From CALMEE01 sp041748315 (GTDB lineage Bacteria; Planctomycetota; Planctomycetia; Pirellulales; Pirellulaceae), in contig JBGTDM010000175.1 of the NCBI GenBank assembly GCA_041748315.1, forward strand, positions 1 through 22,737: a stretch of DNA of 22,737 nucleotides, in the 5' to 3' direction. Shown here in pieces: positions 1 to 7,799 of this stretch. Under the pieces are notes generated by a model. That model was not told the origin of the DNA, made no database searches, and saw only the letters and a list, made by a program, of their open reading frames with translations. The position numbers were made by a program, and so were the translations under genes. Numbering within the stretch: the first letter of the stretch is position 1; each line of letters opens with the position of its first letter.

Positions 1-309
1 TCAGCCAGTGCCAGCGAAATTTTTGCGGCCGCAATCCAAGATCATCGCCGCGGAATCGTCGTCGGCGAACGCAGCTATGGCAAAGGGAGTGTCCAAGGCA
101 TTTTCCCGCTGAATATCAGTGGTGGAGGCGTGCGCTTAACCACTGCCAAGTTCTATTCACCTGGCGGTCAATCAATCAGCGACCGAGGTGTAACCCCAGA
201 GGTCAATGTCGAATCGCTGGCCAAGCCCGCACTCGGTGCCTACACCGCTGAAGAGACGGATGCCATTTTGCGAAACGGCATTCACGCAGCCCGCAAGTCG
301 GTCCATTAA
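1..309 (+). CDS. C-terminal processing protease, peptidase family S41 (3' fragment)
   Basis: This is the last 102 codons of a serine protease of the CtpA/Prc (S41) family, which cuts near the C-termini of envelope proteins. The gene is cut by the left window edge. The fragment opens with SASASEIFAAA, the family's catalytic-serine block. By comparison with E. coli Prc, the nucleophile is the third residue (codon 7-9). The general-base lysine lies in SYGKGSVQ (codon 82-84), exactly 25 residues later as in Prc. The strand pattern after it (GGVRLTTAKFYSPGGQSISDRGVTPEV) is the usual end of the protease core, followed by about 30 residues of tail. The PDZ domain and signal peptide would lie upstream, outside the window. 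No terminator is obvious before the convergent gene that ends at 472. The family call is firm. The substrate is unknown. Confidence 0.93.
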   Translation, partial: SASASEIFAAAIQDHRRGIVVGERSYGKGSVQGIFPLNISGGGVRLTTAKFYSPGGQSISDRGVTPEVNVESLAKPALGAYTAEETDAILRNGIHAARKSVH

Positions 310-471
310 ATCGATCATTGTGCCATTAGCCCTCGGCACGCAAGTGGACGCTGCTGTTGTCGCCGGTATATCCAACAACCGAGTCGCTTGGTCGTTGGCA
401 CCTCTCGAAATTTCGACGACCCCATACAACCGTTGGATGTCGCGCAACACGAAGCCAATTGAAATCACTGT

Positions 472-1725
472 CTATTCCTTCACATTTCCGACCATCAATC
501 GGTCGTCGACCCCGAACACGTAGAACATCGACTCAGTTTCAGGATTGAAATCGTTGTCGGAAACCACAATCAACGCCAGCCTTCCATCTTCCAGCCTTGG
601 CCCAAATGTAAGGCTTTCAAATTTTGCAGGCATGCGTTCGTCTGCTAACTCGAATCGACTATCCAACAAATCGATCAATACAGATTTTTCCACAGCGCGA
701 ATTTCTGTGGGGAGGTTCTCGGCAGGCAAGTTCGTGACGTTGGAAACATCGGTCGCATTTCGGACATCAATCAGCGTAATTTTCTTGTACTTGGCATCAG
801 TGCCTTCTCCGCCATCACGCTCGATTACTAGAAACTGATGATCATTCACCGCAAGAATCTCGCTCAATCGATTCTTTTCGTGATCGAGTGGATAAACCCA
901 TTGCCGTAGCGGCTTGCCGGATTGAATATCGAATTCAATTAATCGGCAATTCATACCGTATAACTTCCCGTTTTCCTGGCATTTGCTGTCCTGAATCAAC
1001 GGGCTTTGCATGATGCCAATCAGTCGTTGATAGTCGGGTGAAATAGCCAGTCCTTCCATCCCTCGGTTGTAGCGGCGACCCGATTGATTATTTGCGAGCT
1101 CGTCGGCTTCAGAAACGAATGGAGTCGTGAGTTTCCAGGACTCCGGTATTTCGAATCGACGAATCTCCTTGCCGAGGGTAGAAAACTCAATCAATAGCGG
1201 GCCATACTCGTCGGACAGGAACACGCTTCCACCAGGCACCACGCGAAGACCCTCTGGATCAAATCGGCCAGCTATGCCGCCTGTCGGCTCAAGCACCTCT
1301 GCCATTCCTGTAAACGGTCGCCCAGTAGAATCGGCGAGAATGTGTGTGGATTGTAACTTGACTTGAACTGGTGATTGACTGCCTGGATCAATATCAATCG
1401 TGGCAACAAACAAACGGCAGTGCCATGCTGTCCTTCCCTCCGCGGGACCTCGGTCGGGAATCATGTAGTACTGATTACCTGTTCCGGAATAGTCGACTGC
1501 TGAAATCCCTGCAAAACGACGATGATCCGTCACCACACCGCCGATACTTTTAGCAGTTCCAGCCGAGTCACTCGTCATATCCCAAGTGTCGCCTGGAACC
1601 GTACCGATACCGATGAGTTCAATCTGGGCCGCTGCCCGATCGACATGAGTCGCCGCAATCAAAATGAAGGAGAGTAACGACCACATCAACAACGCCTTTA
1701 CCAATCGGTGGTTTACGTCAATCAT
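472..1725 (-). CDS. Secreted esterase-like activity of phytase family protein
   Basis: A 417-residue exported protein resembling the phytase-like esterase family (Pfam Phytase-like), predicted beta-propeller-like enzymes whose in vivo substrate is usually unknown. Residues 1-33 form a classical signal peptide: a basic start, a hydrophobic core about residues 11-26, and a likely cleavage after AAA before Gln34. Family-like features are the early GISAVDYSG segment, YYMIPDRGP, an FDPEGLRV motif near the middle, the SDEYGPLLIEF stretch and NRGMEGLAISPD. The ATG at 1725 is preceded by AAAGGA about ten bases upstream and gives the complete signal peptide, so I accept it. It stands alone, convergent with the S41 protease gene, and its upstream side faces a MITE-like element. 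The family is fairly sure. Phytase or phosphodiesterase activity is only a name-level inference. Confidence 0.85.
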   Translation of the reverse strand: MIDVNHRLVKALLMWSLLSFILIAATHVDRAAAQIELIGIGTVPGDTWDMTSDSAGTAKSIGGVVTDHRRFAGISAVDYSGTGNQYYMIPDRGPAEGRTAWHCRLFVATIDIDPGSQSPVQVKLQSTHILADSTGRPFTGMAEVLEPTGGIAGRFDPEGLRVVPGGSVFLSDEYGPLLIEFSTLGKEIRRFEIPESWKLTTPFVSEADELANNQSGRRYNRGMEGLAISPDYQRLIGIMQSPLIQDSKCQENGKLYGMNCRLIEFDIQSGKPLRQWVYPLDHEKNRLSEILAVNDHQFLVIERDGGEGTDAKYKKITLIDVRNATDVSNVTNLPAENLPTEIRAVEKSVLIDLLDSRFELADERMPAKFESLTFGPRLEDGRLALIVVSDNDFNPETESMFYVFGVDDRLMVGNVKE

Positions 1726-1851
1726 CAGATCATTGTCCTTTAGTGTTTCGAGACAAATGAACTATCGCCGTTCATTCGCATCTCACTGATCATGTTCAAA
1801 AGAGAAAAGTGGAGTTTCCAGTTTCCGGTTTTGCGACAGCACGGAAGGCCT

Positions 1852-1988
1852 TAATCCTACAGCGCAAAGTATGTACGTCAGCCTTTCCAGGCTGATCCAA
1901 TCCTCCCGGCTTGGCACAAACCAGATAAACTGCGTCAGCCTGGAAAGGCTGGCCTACAGTTTTGCATCGAGCCGGCCCTGTAGGATTA
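1852..1988 (+). mobile_element. 137-bp MITE-like element, family A, copy 1
   Basis: A non-coding element bounded by TAATCCTACAG and its inverse CTGTAGGATTA. Inside, two blocks of the type CAGCCTTTCCAGGCTG face each other as inverted repeats, so the RNA or single strand could fold into a long hairpin. The reverse complement of this element matches the copy at 8813-8949 over the full 137 bases with 8 mismatches by my alignment and no gaps. Both ends carry TA, compatible with TA target-site duplication as made by IS630/Tc1-type transposases. That mechanism is an inference, because no transposase is present here. Confidence 0.85.
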
Positions 1989-2288
1989 ATTCCCTTTTTT
2001 GTTTCCCTTTCCGGCACAACAACGGCAAGCGGCGCGAGCAACTCTGCCATTACTGGCATCAGTCCCACGGAACCAGGGTAATACTCTACACTGAGAATTT
2101 TTCCAGACGCATTTGTCCATGACACGTTGGAACAGGTGGGCGTGACCTAAGGTAGGGAGACGACATAAATCTCGAAAATCGATTCCTGACCCATATTGCT
2201 ATTGAACGTGCCAATCACTGGTACTTTCGATTAAGGATCAGGCTGTGTGAGGCAACTTGAAGTCTTGTTTTGAACCTCAATTAAAACT

Positions 2289-2312
2289 CGCCGGTCGCAA
2301 ATGCGACCGGCG
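2289..2312 (-). terminator. Rho-independent-type terminator of the DUF1559 unit
   Basis: A perfect 11-bp stem (CGCCGGTCGCA with its complement) closes on a two-base loop about 40 bases after the stop of the DUF1559 gene. On the minus strand the stem is followed by GAGTTTTAATT, a modest T-rich tail. Position and structure fit a terminator of the two-gene unit. The weak T-run leaves some doubt. Confidence 0.7.
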
Positions 2313-2351
2313 AAGACTCAAATCTATCGATGCTCAACAATAGCTGTGCGT

Positions 2352-3335
2352 CTATTCATCGAACTTCGCAACGGTCCCACCACCGCGGGTGACTAGATGG
2401 GCAAATAGCTCGGGGTTGATGGTATCGGCCAACGATCGAACGGAACCATCAGCAACCGTGAAGTTTGCCAGACCCGAGTGAAAACTGAAAACTTCGCTGA
2501 CATTAATGGCATTAATCATGCGAGGACCATACTTGTTCATTCCGTCATTCGTAGCCCCATTAATCGTGAAACCACAGTCTGGGTCAGCCCATCCAGTACC
2601 ATCCACAGGAACGATTGTTCCACCGAACAACATTGCCTTGTCGTCGTTATATTCATTGTTGAACTGGTCGATCGTCATCGGGCCACGTGCTGTCCAGACT
2701 TCTGGATGTCCAGCGGCCTCACCAATCATCAAGGTGTTCGTCGTTCCATCGGTTATCGAACGCATGTAGTTCTTTTCACCCTTTGCCAAAACTCCATATC
2801 TGGCTCGATCCGGAGGTGCACTTGGGTATCCGAGAACATCCGTGAAAACTTTTTTGTGAACTTCGTTAAGTGATCCATAGTCTCCAGCCGCTGCCCCCAC
2901 AACGTGATTCGGGTCCGTTCGATTCGATCCAGGTGCGGATGGGCATTGGAAAATATCGAGCTGCGTCGAAACCGCGGGGCGGTTTGCCAAACTGCTCCAA
3001 GCCAGGTTGTAGTCGATCAGGTTCTTGAGATTATCCTGCTCAACGTAGGGCAAAATCAGGGTTGTCCACGATTGAAAAGCAGACGATGCTGCTGTATTGT
3101 CCTCAACGGGGACAGTTGGATAGACACGACTGGCAGGAAAGTACTTCAGGGCACCTTCAAAATTATGCAGAGCGATCCCCAATTGGCGCATGTTATTCAA
3201 ACAAGTCGTGCGGCGCGCTGCCTCTCGAACTTGTTGAACCGCTGGCAATAACATTGCCATTAAAATACCGATGATCGCTATCACGACCAGTATCTCGATA
3301 AGCGTGAATCCCTGTCGATTCCAAGTCTTCTTCAT
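2352..3335 (-). CDS. DUF1559 family prepilin-like protein
   Basis: A 327-residue member of the large planctomycete DUF1559 family: proteins with a type IV pilin / type II secretion N-terminal cleavage-methylation signal and a C-terminal globular domain. The prepilin signal is RQGFTLIE, with Gly9 before the predicted cut and Glu14 at mature position +5. It is followed by the hydrophobic helix VVIAIIGILMAMLLPAV. The mature N-terminus continues with the family block REAARRTTCLNNMRQLGIALHNFE. The C-terminus has the typical SFHSGLANFTVADGSVRSLAD. An in-frame TTG lies five codons upstream (3350), but the ATG at 3335 has GAAGGGAA about six bases before it and gives a standard short leader, so I chose it. 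The small lipoprotein gene lies 57 bases upstream on the same strand, a pairing common in planctomycetes. The molecular function of the family is unknown. Confidence 0.93.
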   Translation of the reverse strand: MKKTWNRQGFTLIEILVVIAIIGILMAMLLPAVQQVREAARRTTCLNNMRQLGIALHNFEGALKYFPASRVYPTVPVEDNTAASSAFQSWTTLILPYVEQDNLKNLIDYNLAWSSLANRPAVSTQLDIFQCPSAPGSNRTDPNHVVGAAAGDYGSLNEVHKKVFTDVLGYPSAPPDRARYGVLAKGEKNYMRSITDGTTNTLMIGEAAGHPEVWTARGPMTIDQFNNEYNDDKAMLFGGTIVPVDGTGWADPDCGFTINGATNDGMNKYGPRMINAINVSEVFSFHSGLANFTVADGSVRSLADTINPELFAHLVTRGGGTVAKFDE

Positions 3336-3392
3336 GTGAATTCCCTTCAAGTAAAGTAAAAAAAGTAAAAGTCGCTGACTGTAAGAAAAAAA

Positions 3393-3845
3393 CTAATTGA
3401 GTTCATACGGTGGGAGTTTATTCTCCCCTGCGGTGATCGTCACGGTGAATCCTGATGTCTCCGGGTTGAGATATTGCTCTGGCAGCAACTCAGGTAACTC
3501 CGCCTCTTCGTCTTCACTGATCCCCTCTAAAGAACCCTGCCAACTAAAAGCGACTCGGTAGTCGCCAGCAGGTGCACCATCATTGATGCTATAGGTGGTC
3601 AATCGAAACGTGCCATCTTCTCCCACGATACCTCGTGGCGTTACTAATGGCTGACCATCCTCGGGTGGACTAATGGGATGCAAAATCACGGTCCCATCCA
3701 CCAGCGGTTCGCCTTGATAGGTCACGGAACCTGAAGTTGGATTTGTCGGTCGGGGAGCAACCCCTCCCGGCCCACTACAACCCAAATTCAATAATAGCGC
3801 GCCGGTCGAAACCGCGCAGAACATCAAGCCAGTCAAATCTTTCAT
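3393..3845 (-). CDS. Small lipoprotein with transthyretin/carboxypeptidase-regulatory-like fold
   Basis: A 150-residue predicted lipoprotein. Residues 1-22 form a signal peptide ending LLLNLGC, so Cys23 is the likely lipidated residue; Asn at -3 makes the lipobox slightly unusual. The mature part reads like a single beta-sandwich domain of the transthyretin / carboxypeptidase regulatory type: SGSVTYQGEPLVDGTVILHP, then GEDGTFRLTT and PAGDYRVAFSW. Such proteins are commonly encoded directly before DUF1559 genes in planctomycetes, as here. An in-frame ATG at 3902 would add 19 residues with no ribosome-binding site and would spoil the signal peptide, so I start at 3845. The acidic stretch EDEEAELPELLPEQYLNPET near the end is typical of these families. 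The role, perhaps surface-associated together with its neighbour, is unknown. Confidence 0.85.
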   Translation of the reverse strand: MKDLTGLMFCAVSTGALLLNLGCSGPGGVAPRPTNPTSGSVTYQGEPLVDGTVILHPISPPEDGQPLVTPRGIVGEDGTFRLTTYSINDGAPAGDYRVAFSWQGSLEGISEDEEAELPELLPEQYLNPETSGFTVTITAGENKLPPYELN

Positions 3846-4665
3846 CTTATATTCATTCCCAAATCCTGAATCAGTTTCAAAGTCAATGATCGTAAATTGC
3901 ATGCATTAGTCGCAGGAGCAATCTGATCAAATTCGCCCGCTAGAATACCGTCAGATTATTAAGGGGTAATGAAGAGATTGTTAAGAATAGAATTTTGGCA
4001 AAAATTTAATTTCGGAGGAGCAACAAGTCTGATTTTCTGGCAGCGGAATTTGAGGAAACTCAGCTTCCAGGCAGAGAACTGGGGACGTTCCTTCAACGCG
4101 ATTCTCCCCGAGGAAAATAGCTCGTGCGTCTGGCGAGACAGCATCGAACATACGTACAACCCACTTAAAACAACTTTGGAAAACAGGACCGTGCTGCCGT
4201 TCAATCGAGACCTGAAAATGTACCGACTTGGTTATTTAATCAAAGTTCTCGAATGCTACGCTGTACCGGATTTCGACTTCGCATCTGTTTGTGAGTCAAA
4301 CCAAAAATCGGATTTTTCCGAAAAATCGATTCGATCAATTTTGTTTTCAATGGCGTATAGTACAAATTGCCAAAACATATGGAGAGATTCACGTCTTTTT
4401 GAGGTGACGCCATGTAGAATAGTGAATACACTGGAGGTGGCGATCTTGTTATTTTCGGTGAACTTTTCTAGAGGCACGCGTTGGCAAAGGGCATGAAACA
4501 GAAGTTCTGAAGAAGCTCCACAATCCTGCAACGTCGTACTGGCCTCGGTCGCTGGTTGGCTTGAGACATTGCTGCTAAAATTGCAAATTTGACTGTCATT
4601 CGCAGGCCTCGTCTGTCCGGCTCGAACCACACACATTTTTATCAATTCAACTTGGAGCTTTACAA
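3846..4665. other. 820-bp gap with no supported gene
   Basis: Open frames exist on both strands (for example plus 3969-4496 and minus 4256-4645), but their translations are rich in Arg, Ser, Phe and Cys with no domain, signal peptide or repeated pattern, so I do not call them. The plus frame has an AAGGGG just before its ATG at 3969, but only three bases away. A short hairpin (GATTTTTC facing GAAAAATC) lies near 4310. The gap presumably holds the divergent promoters of the lipoprotein unit and the UDP-glucose dehydrogenase gene, which I could not place with confidence. Confidence 0.5.
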
Positions 4666-6009
4666 ATGGAAATTGCCGTTATCGGTACTGGCTACGTAGG
4701 TTTGGTCACAGGCACTTGTTTTGCAGAAAGCGGCAACCAGGTCACTTGCGTCGATATCAATCAAGAAAAAATCGACAAGCTAAACAATGGACAGATTCCG
4801 ATTTACGAACCGGGGCTTGCGGAATTGGTGTTGCGGAATGCAACTTCGGGTCGATTGATTTTTTCGACTGATTTGCCCCAATCCGTACGATCGGCAGAAA
4901 TCGTGTACCTGGCTGTTGGAACACCGCAAGGCGATGATGGCGCTGCCGATTTGTCGGCGCTTTGGAGTGTGATTGAGGGGATCGCCCCGCATATACGCGA
5001 CGATGTCGTCATCGTCACAAAAAGCACGGTTCCAGTAGGAACCAATGCAGGCATCTACGAAATGCTTCAAAAGCTCAATGGCCAAACGTATCACGTCGCC
5101 AGCAATCCTGAGTTTCTGAAAGAGGGTGCCGCAATTAACGATTTCATGTATCCCGACCGCGTCGTCGTGGGTGTACGCGACAAAGCCGTCGCCGAAATCC
5201 TGAAAGAACTTTACTCACCATTTTTGCGCACCGATAAGCCCTTTCTATCCATGTCACCCGAGAGCGCTGAGCTGACAAAGTATGTTGCCAACGCCATGTT
5301 GGCCACCAAGATCAGCTTCATCAATGAAATGGCCAATCTCTGCGAACTGATGAACGGTGACATCAACGACGTGCGCCGTGGGATCGGACATGATCAACGG
5401 ATCGGGTTTCAATTCCTGTTTCCGGGCGTAGGCTACGGCGGCAGTTGCTTTCCCAAGGACGTACGGGCGCTGGCCAGCATGGCGGAAGCCGTCAATCTGA
5501 CCCCCACAATCTTGCGAGCAGTCGATGAAATCAACGACCGTCAGAAGCACGTGCTAATTGAGAAAATTCACGAACACTATGGCGCTCAACTCGAGGGTCT
5601 AACGATCGCGGTTTGGGGAGTTTCTTTCAAACCCAAAACCGACGATATTCGAGAGGCACCCTCACTAGTATTGATTCGACATTTGCTGGATGAAGGCGCT
5701 AACGTCAATATTTTTGACCCAGAAGCCATGGAAAACTTGAAACTCGAACATCCCGAGATCGCAGAGCGCGTTACATTTTTCAATCGCTCGATCGATGCGC
5801 TCAAGGGCGCGGACGCATTGGCGATCAATACGGAATGGGATGTCTTCCGTCATCCAGATTTCGAAGAAATGAAAGCGATGCTCAAGACTTCAGTGGTTTT
5901 TGACGGTCGCAATCTGTATGACACGAATTCAATGCGCAAACATGGATTCACCTATTATTCAATTGGTCGCCCGACCGTTCGACATCAATCGCATGTGAAT
6001 GTTAAATAG
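4666..6009 (+). CDS. ugd: UDP-glucose 6-dehydrogenase
   Basis: A 447-residue enzyme that oxidises UDP-glucose to UDP-glucuronate in two NAD-dependent steps in the cytoplasm, supplying precursors for acidic surface polysaccharides. The N-terminal Rossmann fold shows GTGYVG (Gly7-Gly12) and a strand ending VTCVD. The cofactor-side motifs AVGTPQG, STVPVGT and NPEFLKEG follow. The catalytic cysteine is Cys261 in YGGSCFPKD. The central helix carries the KYVANAMLATKISFINE block. The C-terminal UDP-binding domain has WGVSFKPKTDDIREAPS. Length and motif order are standard, and nothing is missing. The ATG at 4666 has GGAG about nine bases upstream. The gene is alone on its strand. Its apparent terminator at 6211-6240 lies 200 bases downstream because a MITE-like element sits in between. 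A GDP-mannose dehydrogenase is the nearest alternative, but the motifs favour UDP-glucose dehydrogenase. Confidence 0.96.
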   Translation: MEIAVIGTGYVGLVTGTCFAESGNQVTCVDINQEKIDKLNNGQIPIYEPGLAELVLRNATSGRLIFSTDLPQSVRSAEIVYLAVGTPQGDDGAADLSALWSVIEGIAPHIRDDVVIVTKSTVPVGTNAGIYEMLQKLNGQTYHVASNPEFLKEGAAINDFMYPDRVVVGVRDKAVAEILKELYSPFLRTDKPFLSMSPESAELTKYVANAMLATKISFINEMANLCELMNGDINDVRRGIGHDQRIGFQFLFPGVGYGGSCFPKDVRALASMAEAVNLTPTILRAVDEINDRQKHVLIEKIHEHYGAQLEGLTIAVWGVSFKPKTDDIREAPSLVLIRHLLDEGANVNIFDPEAMENLKLEHPEIAERVTFFNRSIDALKGADALAINTEWDVFRHPDFEEMKAMLKTSVVFDGRNLYDTNSMRKHGFTYYSIGRPTVRHQSHVNVK

Positions 6010-6033
6010 CGCCTGCTGGCGTGAATTTGAAGG

Positions 6034-6147
6034 CTAGTGCTTTGTCCAGGTTAGAGATTAGGATTAGCCGGTGTGCGCGAGCACCCGGTTCAGGCCGTAA
6101 AAACTGATACTCAGCAATCCGAACTCTTAATATTGACAAAGCACTAG
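6034..6147 (+). mobile_element. 114-bp MITE-like element, family B, copy 1
   Basis: Ends are CTAGTGCTTTGTCCA and its near-perfect inverse TTGACAAAGCACTAG. The interior carries a GC-rich foldback around GTGTGCGCGAGCACC. The same element recurs in the same orientation at 7156-7290 with 3 mismatches over the shared 114 bases. This copy lacks a 21-base hairpin arm that the second copy has. It has no coding capacity. It sits between the stop of the UDP-glucose dehydrogenase gene and that gene's terminator. Confidence 0.85.
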
Positions 6148-6210
6148 TTTCAGTCATCACGAACAGCCCCATCAAATACATTTGCTCAAGTGACTTAGCG
6201 GCTTGAACCG

Positions 6211-6240
6211 ATCGCATGCAAAATGCATGCGATTTTTTTT
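6211..6240 (+). terminator. Rho-independent terminator downstream of ugd
   Basis: A perfect 10-bp stem (ATCGCATGCA and its complement TGCATGCGAT) with an AAA loop runs straight into eight T residues on the plus strand. This is a textbook intrinsic terminator. It lies 200 bases after the ugd stop, on the far side of the family B element, and two bases before the end of the convergent membrane-protein gene. Confidence 0.9.
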
Positions 6241-6242
6241 GG

Positions 6243-7013
6243 CTAAATTGAATCGGTCTGCCAAACAACGATTGCGGCATTTGCGATCAGCACCAGTGAA
6301 GTAAAAAGCGCGTGGATGATAAATGCCATGATGAAACTCAATGCCCCGTCAGTCAATCGAGCTGGCTGGCAGTAATCGACTGGGCGACGCCAAATGTGGT
6401 ACAAACCCAATGTGCTAATCGAACTGCACAGCAAGTGCATCAACAGGTAGCCTACGGCAATTGAAATCTGAACAGCAATGGGAAATCCGCTCCAGGTGAT
6501 CCACGCAATACCCGCCGCCAACAAACCGAATACAACGCCACTTCCGATAGTACACATTGCAATCTGAAGTCCATATTTGAAGTAATAGGGACGCCTCTCA
6601 ACCACCCAAAGTGGCAAGGCAATTTTAGCCAGCTCCTGAGCCAATGGCGAAAAAAAACACTCCACAAGCGGCGTCAGCCAGCCGACATTTGGCAACATCA
6701 AAACAACCGCGAAAAGCGATGCGGGACCAGCGGCAATGGCGATCGACAGCGTCAACATCCAACTTTGAGATTCCGTCCATTGTGACGAACGCAATTTGAA
6801 CCAATTGCGAAACATCATCGCATCTTTAGGGGGTGGGCCACTTAATTGAAATTGAAGGGATGGCTCGTCCCAAACCGATTGATCAGCGGCAGAATCCAAG
6901 TCGGTCTCCGATTGCACCACATGGCCCAGGCCAGTTGAGGCTTTGAGACTGTTGACGGTTATCGGCCTCAAGTGAGGTTCATGTTCAATGCTGTGCGGAT
7001 CTGGTTTCGGCAA
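6243..7013 (-). CDS. Polytopic membrane protein, distantly PrsW-like
   Basis: A 256-residue protein with a hydrophilic N-terminal 80 residues followed by about five membrane segments (roughly 86-108, 114-137, 152-172, 178-202 and 224-250). The segment around residues 126-141 (AQELAKIALPLWVVERR) followed by a glycine-rich helix (GSGVVFGLLAAGIAW) recalls the Glu-Glu-x2-Lys block and next helix of PrsW/M82 intramembrane proteases. Only one of the two acidic residues is present, so activity is doubtful and the resemblance is distant. Histidines 193, 206 and 234 lie in or next to later helices. The frame opens with TTG at 7013, with GGAA eight bases before it and a stop four codons upstream. The first ATG codons are residues 66-67, which would remove most of the soluble part. 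The gene is flanked by two direct copies of the family B element. Confidence 0.7.
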   Translation of the reverse strand: MPKPDPHSIEHEPHLRPITVNSLKASTGLGHVVQSETDLDSAADQSVWDEPSLQFQLSGPPPKDAMMFRNWFKLRSSQWTESQSWMLTLSIAIAAGPASLFAVVLMLPNVGWLTPLVECFFSPLAQELAKIALPLWVVERRPYYFKYGLQIAMCTIGSGVVFGLLAAGIAWITWSGFPIAVQISIAVGYLLMHLLCSSISTLGLYHIWRRPVDYCQPARLTDGALSFIMAFIIHALFTSLVLIANAAIVVWQTDSI

Positions 7014-7155
7014 TGTTGCGTTCCAATGCTATTGAACCCGCTGCTAAGTCATGCAGCCTTAAGAAGACTTGCCAAATTCGAATTCGAACGCTCATCGGTG
7101 ACGGCCACTGACAAAACTCCCGAGTTTACATTGAATCAACATCGATCAGGTTCCA

Positions 7156-7290
7156 CTAGTGCTTTGTCCAGGTTAGAGATTAGGGTTAGTCGGTGTGCGC
7201 GAGCACCCGGTTCAGGCCGTAAAAACCGGACGCTATCGCGTTCCGGCTGATACTCAGCAATCCGAACTCTTAATATTGACAAAGCACCAG
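7156..7290 (+). mobile_element. 135-bp MITE-like element, family B, copy 2
   Basis: The same ends as the copy at 6034-6147 (CTAGTGCTTTGTCCA; the right end reads GCACCAG, one change) and the same orientation. It carries 21 extra bases at 7226-7246 that themselves fold back, with CCGGA..CGC facing GCG..TCCGG and one bulged base. Apart from that block the two copies differ at only 3 positions, which suggests recent spread or gene conversion. It lies in the gap between the membrane-protein gene and the end of the YbjQ pair. Confidence 0.85.
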
Positions 7291-7309
7291 CCCGACGCTT
7301 GAAACAGCG

Positions 7310-7786
7310 TTACGGCGCTTGATCGAGTCCACTGTGGTATGCAGTTGCGGTTCCTAAAACACAAACAATTGACATCCCTTGTTTTGAGAGGTTGCCCCCG
7401 ATGTCAGCCGATTCAAGCCTGAGATTACAAATCGCGTTGTAACCACCGGCCCTCGCTTGTTCCAAGATTCTCAATATGGTTTCTCGACGAGCTCGTTCCA
7501 TGAGCACATTATAGCTCTTGATCTCGCCCCCGAAAAAACTACGAAACGATGCTAGAAATCGTTTAAAGTAGTCATTGGCGATCACCGTCTCAGAACTCAA
7601 AATGGTGGGCGCGAACTTTCCGGGGACTGGAGCCAGAAAATGTTTACTCTGCGTACTAATCATTGTTTGGTAGCTCTGTTCCCTCACTGCCAAATCGGCG
7701 AGATGCTTTTGATCCGCCATTTTCCCAAATAGAAACCCAAGTGCCAGAAAAACAAGTGCGAAACCAGCGCCAATAATCAATTCCAT
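7310..7786 (-). CDS. Membrane-anchored YbjQ/UPF0145 family protein
   Basis: A 158-residue protein: an N-terminal membrane helix (about residues 2-22, LIIGAGFALVFLALGFLFG), a short linker, then a UPF0145/YbjQ-type domain from about residue 60 to the end. The domain is recognisable by VIANDYFKRFLASFRSFFGGEIKSYNVLMERARRETILRILEQA, which matches the neighbour's SLKNLVGGELKGYTELLTESRREAMNRMLQQA position for position. The family is annotated as putative heavy-metal binding, and its function is not established. The ATG at 7786 has GGGGAG six to ten bases upstream. A longer TTG-type start at 7831 would overlap the upstream gene and lacks a site. The gene begins 13 bases after the stop of the soluble paralogue, so the two are surely co-transcribed. 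Confidence 0.85.
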   Translation of the reverse strand: MELIIGAGFALVFLALGFLFGKMADQKHLADLAVREQSYQTMISTQSKHFLAPVPGKFAPTILSSETVIANDYFKRFLASFRSFFGGEIKSYNVLMERARRETILRILEQARAGGYNAICNLRLESADIGGNLSKQGMSIVCVLGTATAYHSGLDQAP

Positions 7787-7799
7787 TTTCGCTCCCCAT

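Larger units (their letters stand above)
1726..2351. other. Gene-poor gap holding a MITE copy and possible gene relics
   Basis: Apart from the 137-bp repeat at 1852-1988 and the terminator at 2289-2312, this gap has no convincing gene. A minus-strand reading frame at 1796-2125 runs straight through the repeat and has only a GTG start four-odd codons after a stop. Its upstream part (minus strand, about 2125-1990) reads like ordinary protein (SVGLMPVMAELLAPLAVVV). A further short minus-strand stretch at about 2140-2215 reads PVIGTFNSNMGQESIFEIY before a stop. These could be relics of a decayed gene, but I cannot name a family. Confidence 0.4.

Noticed and set aside
206..523. Plus-strand frame of 105 codons overlapping the end of the S41 gene
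   Set aside because: It overlaps both the clear S41 protease fragment and the 3' end of the phytase-like gene in other frames and shows no domain.
1796..2125. Minus-strand frame of 109 codons
   Set aside because: About 45 of its codons are the family A element, which is non-coding at its other copy, and the start is a poor GTG. Kept only as a possible relic.
3969..4496. Plus-strand frame of 175 codons before ugd
   Set aside because: Composition is not protein-like (Arg/Ser/Phe/Cys-rich, no domain or signal), the purine-rich site is too close to the ATG, and an overlapping opposite frame looks equally good.
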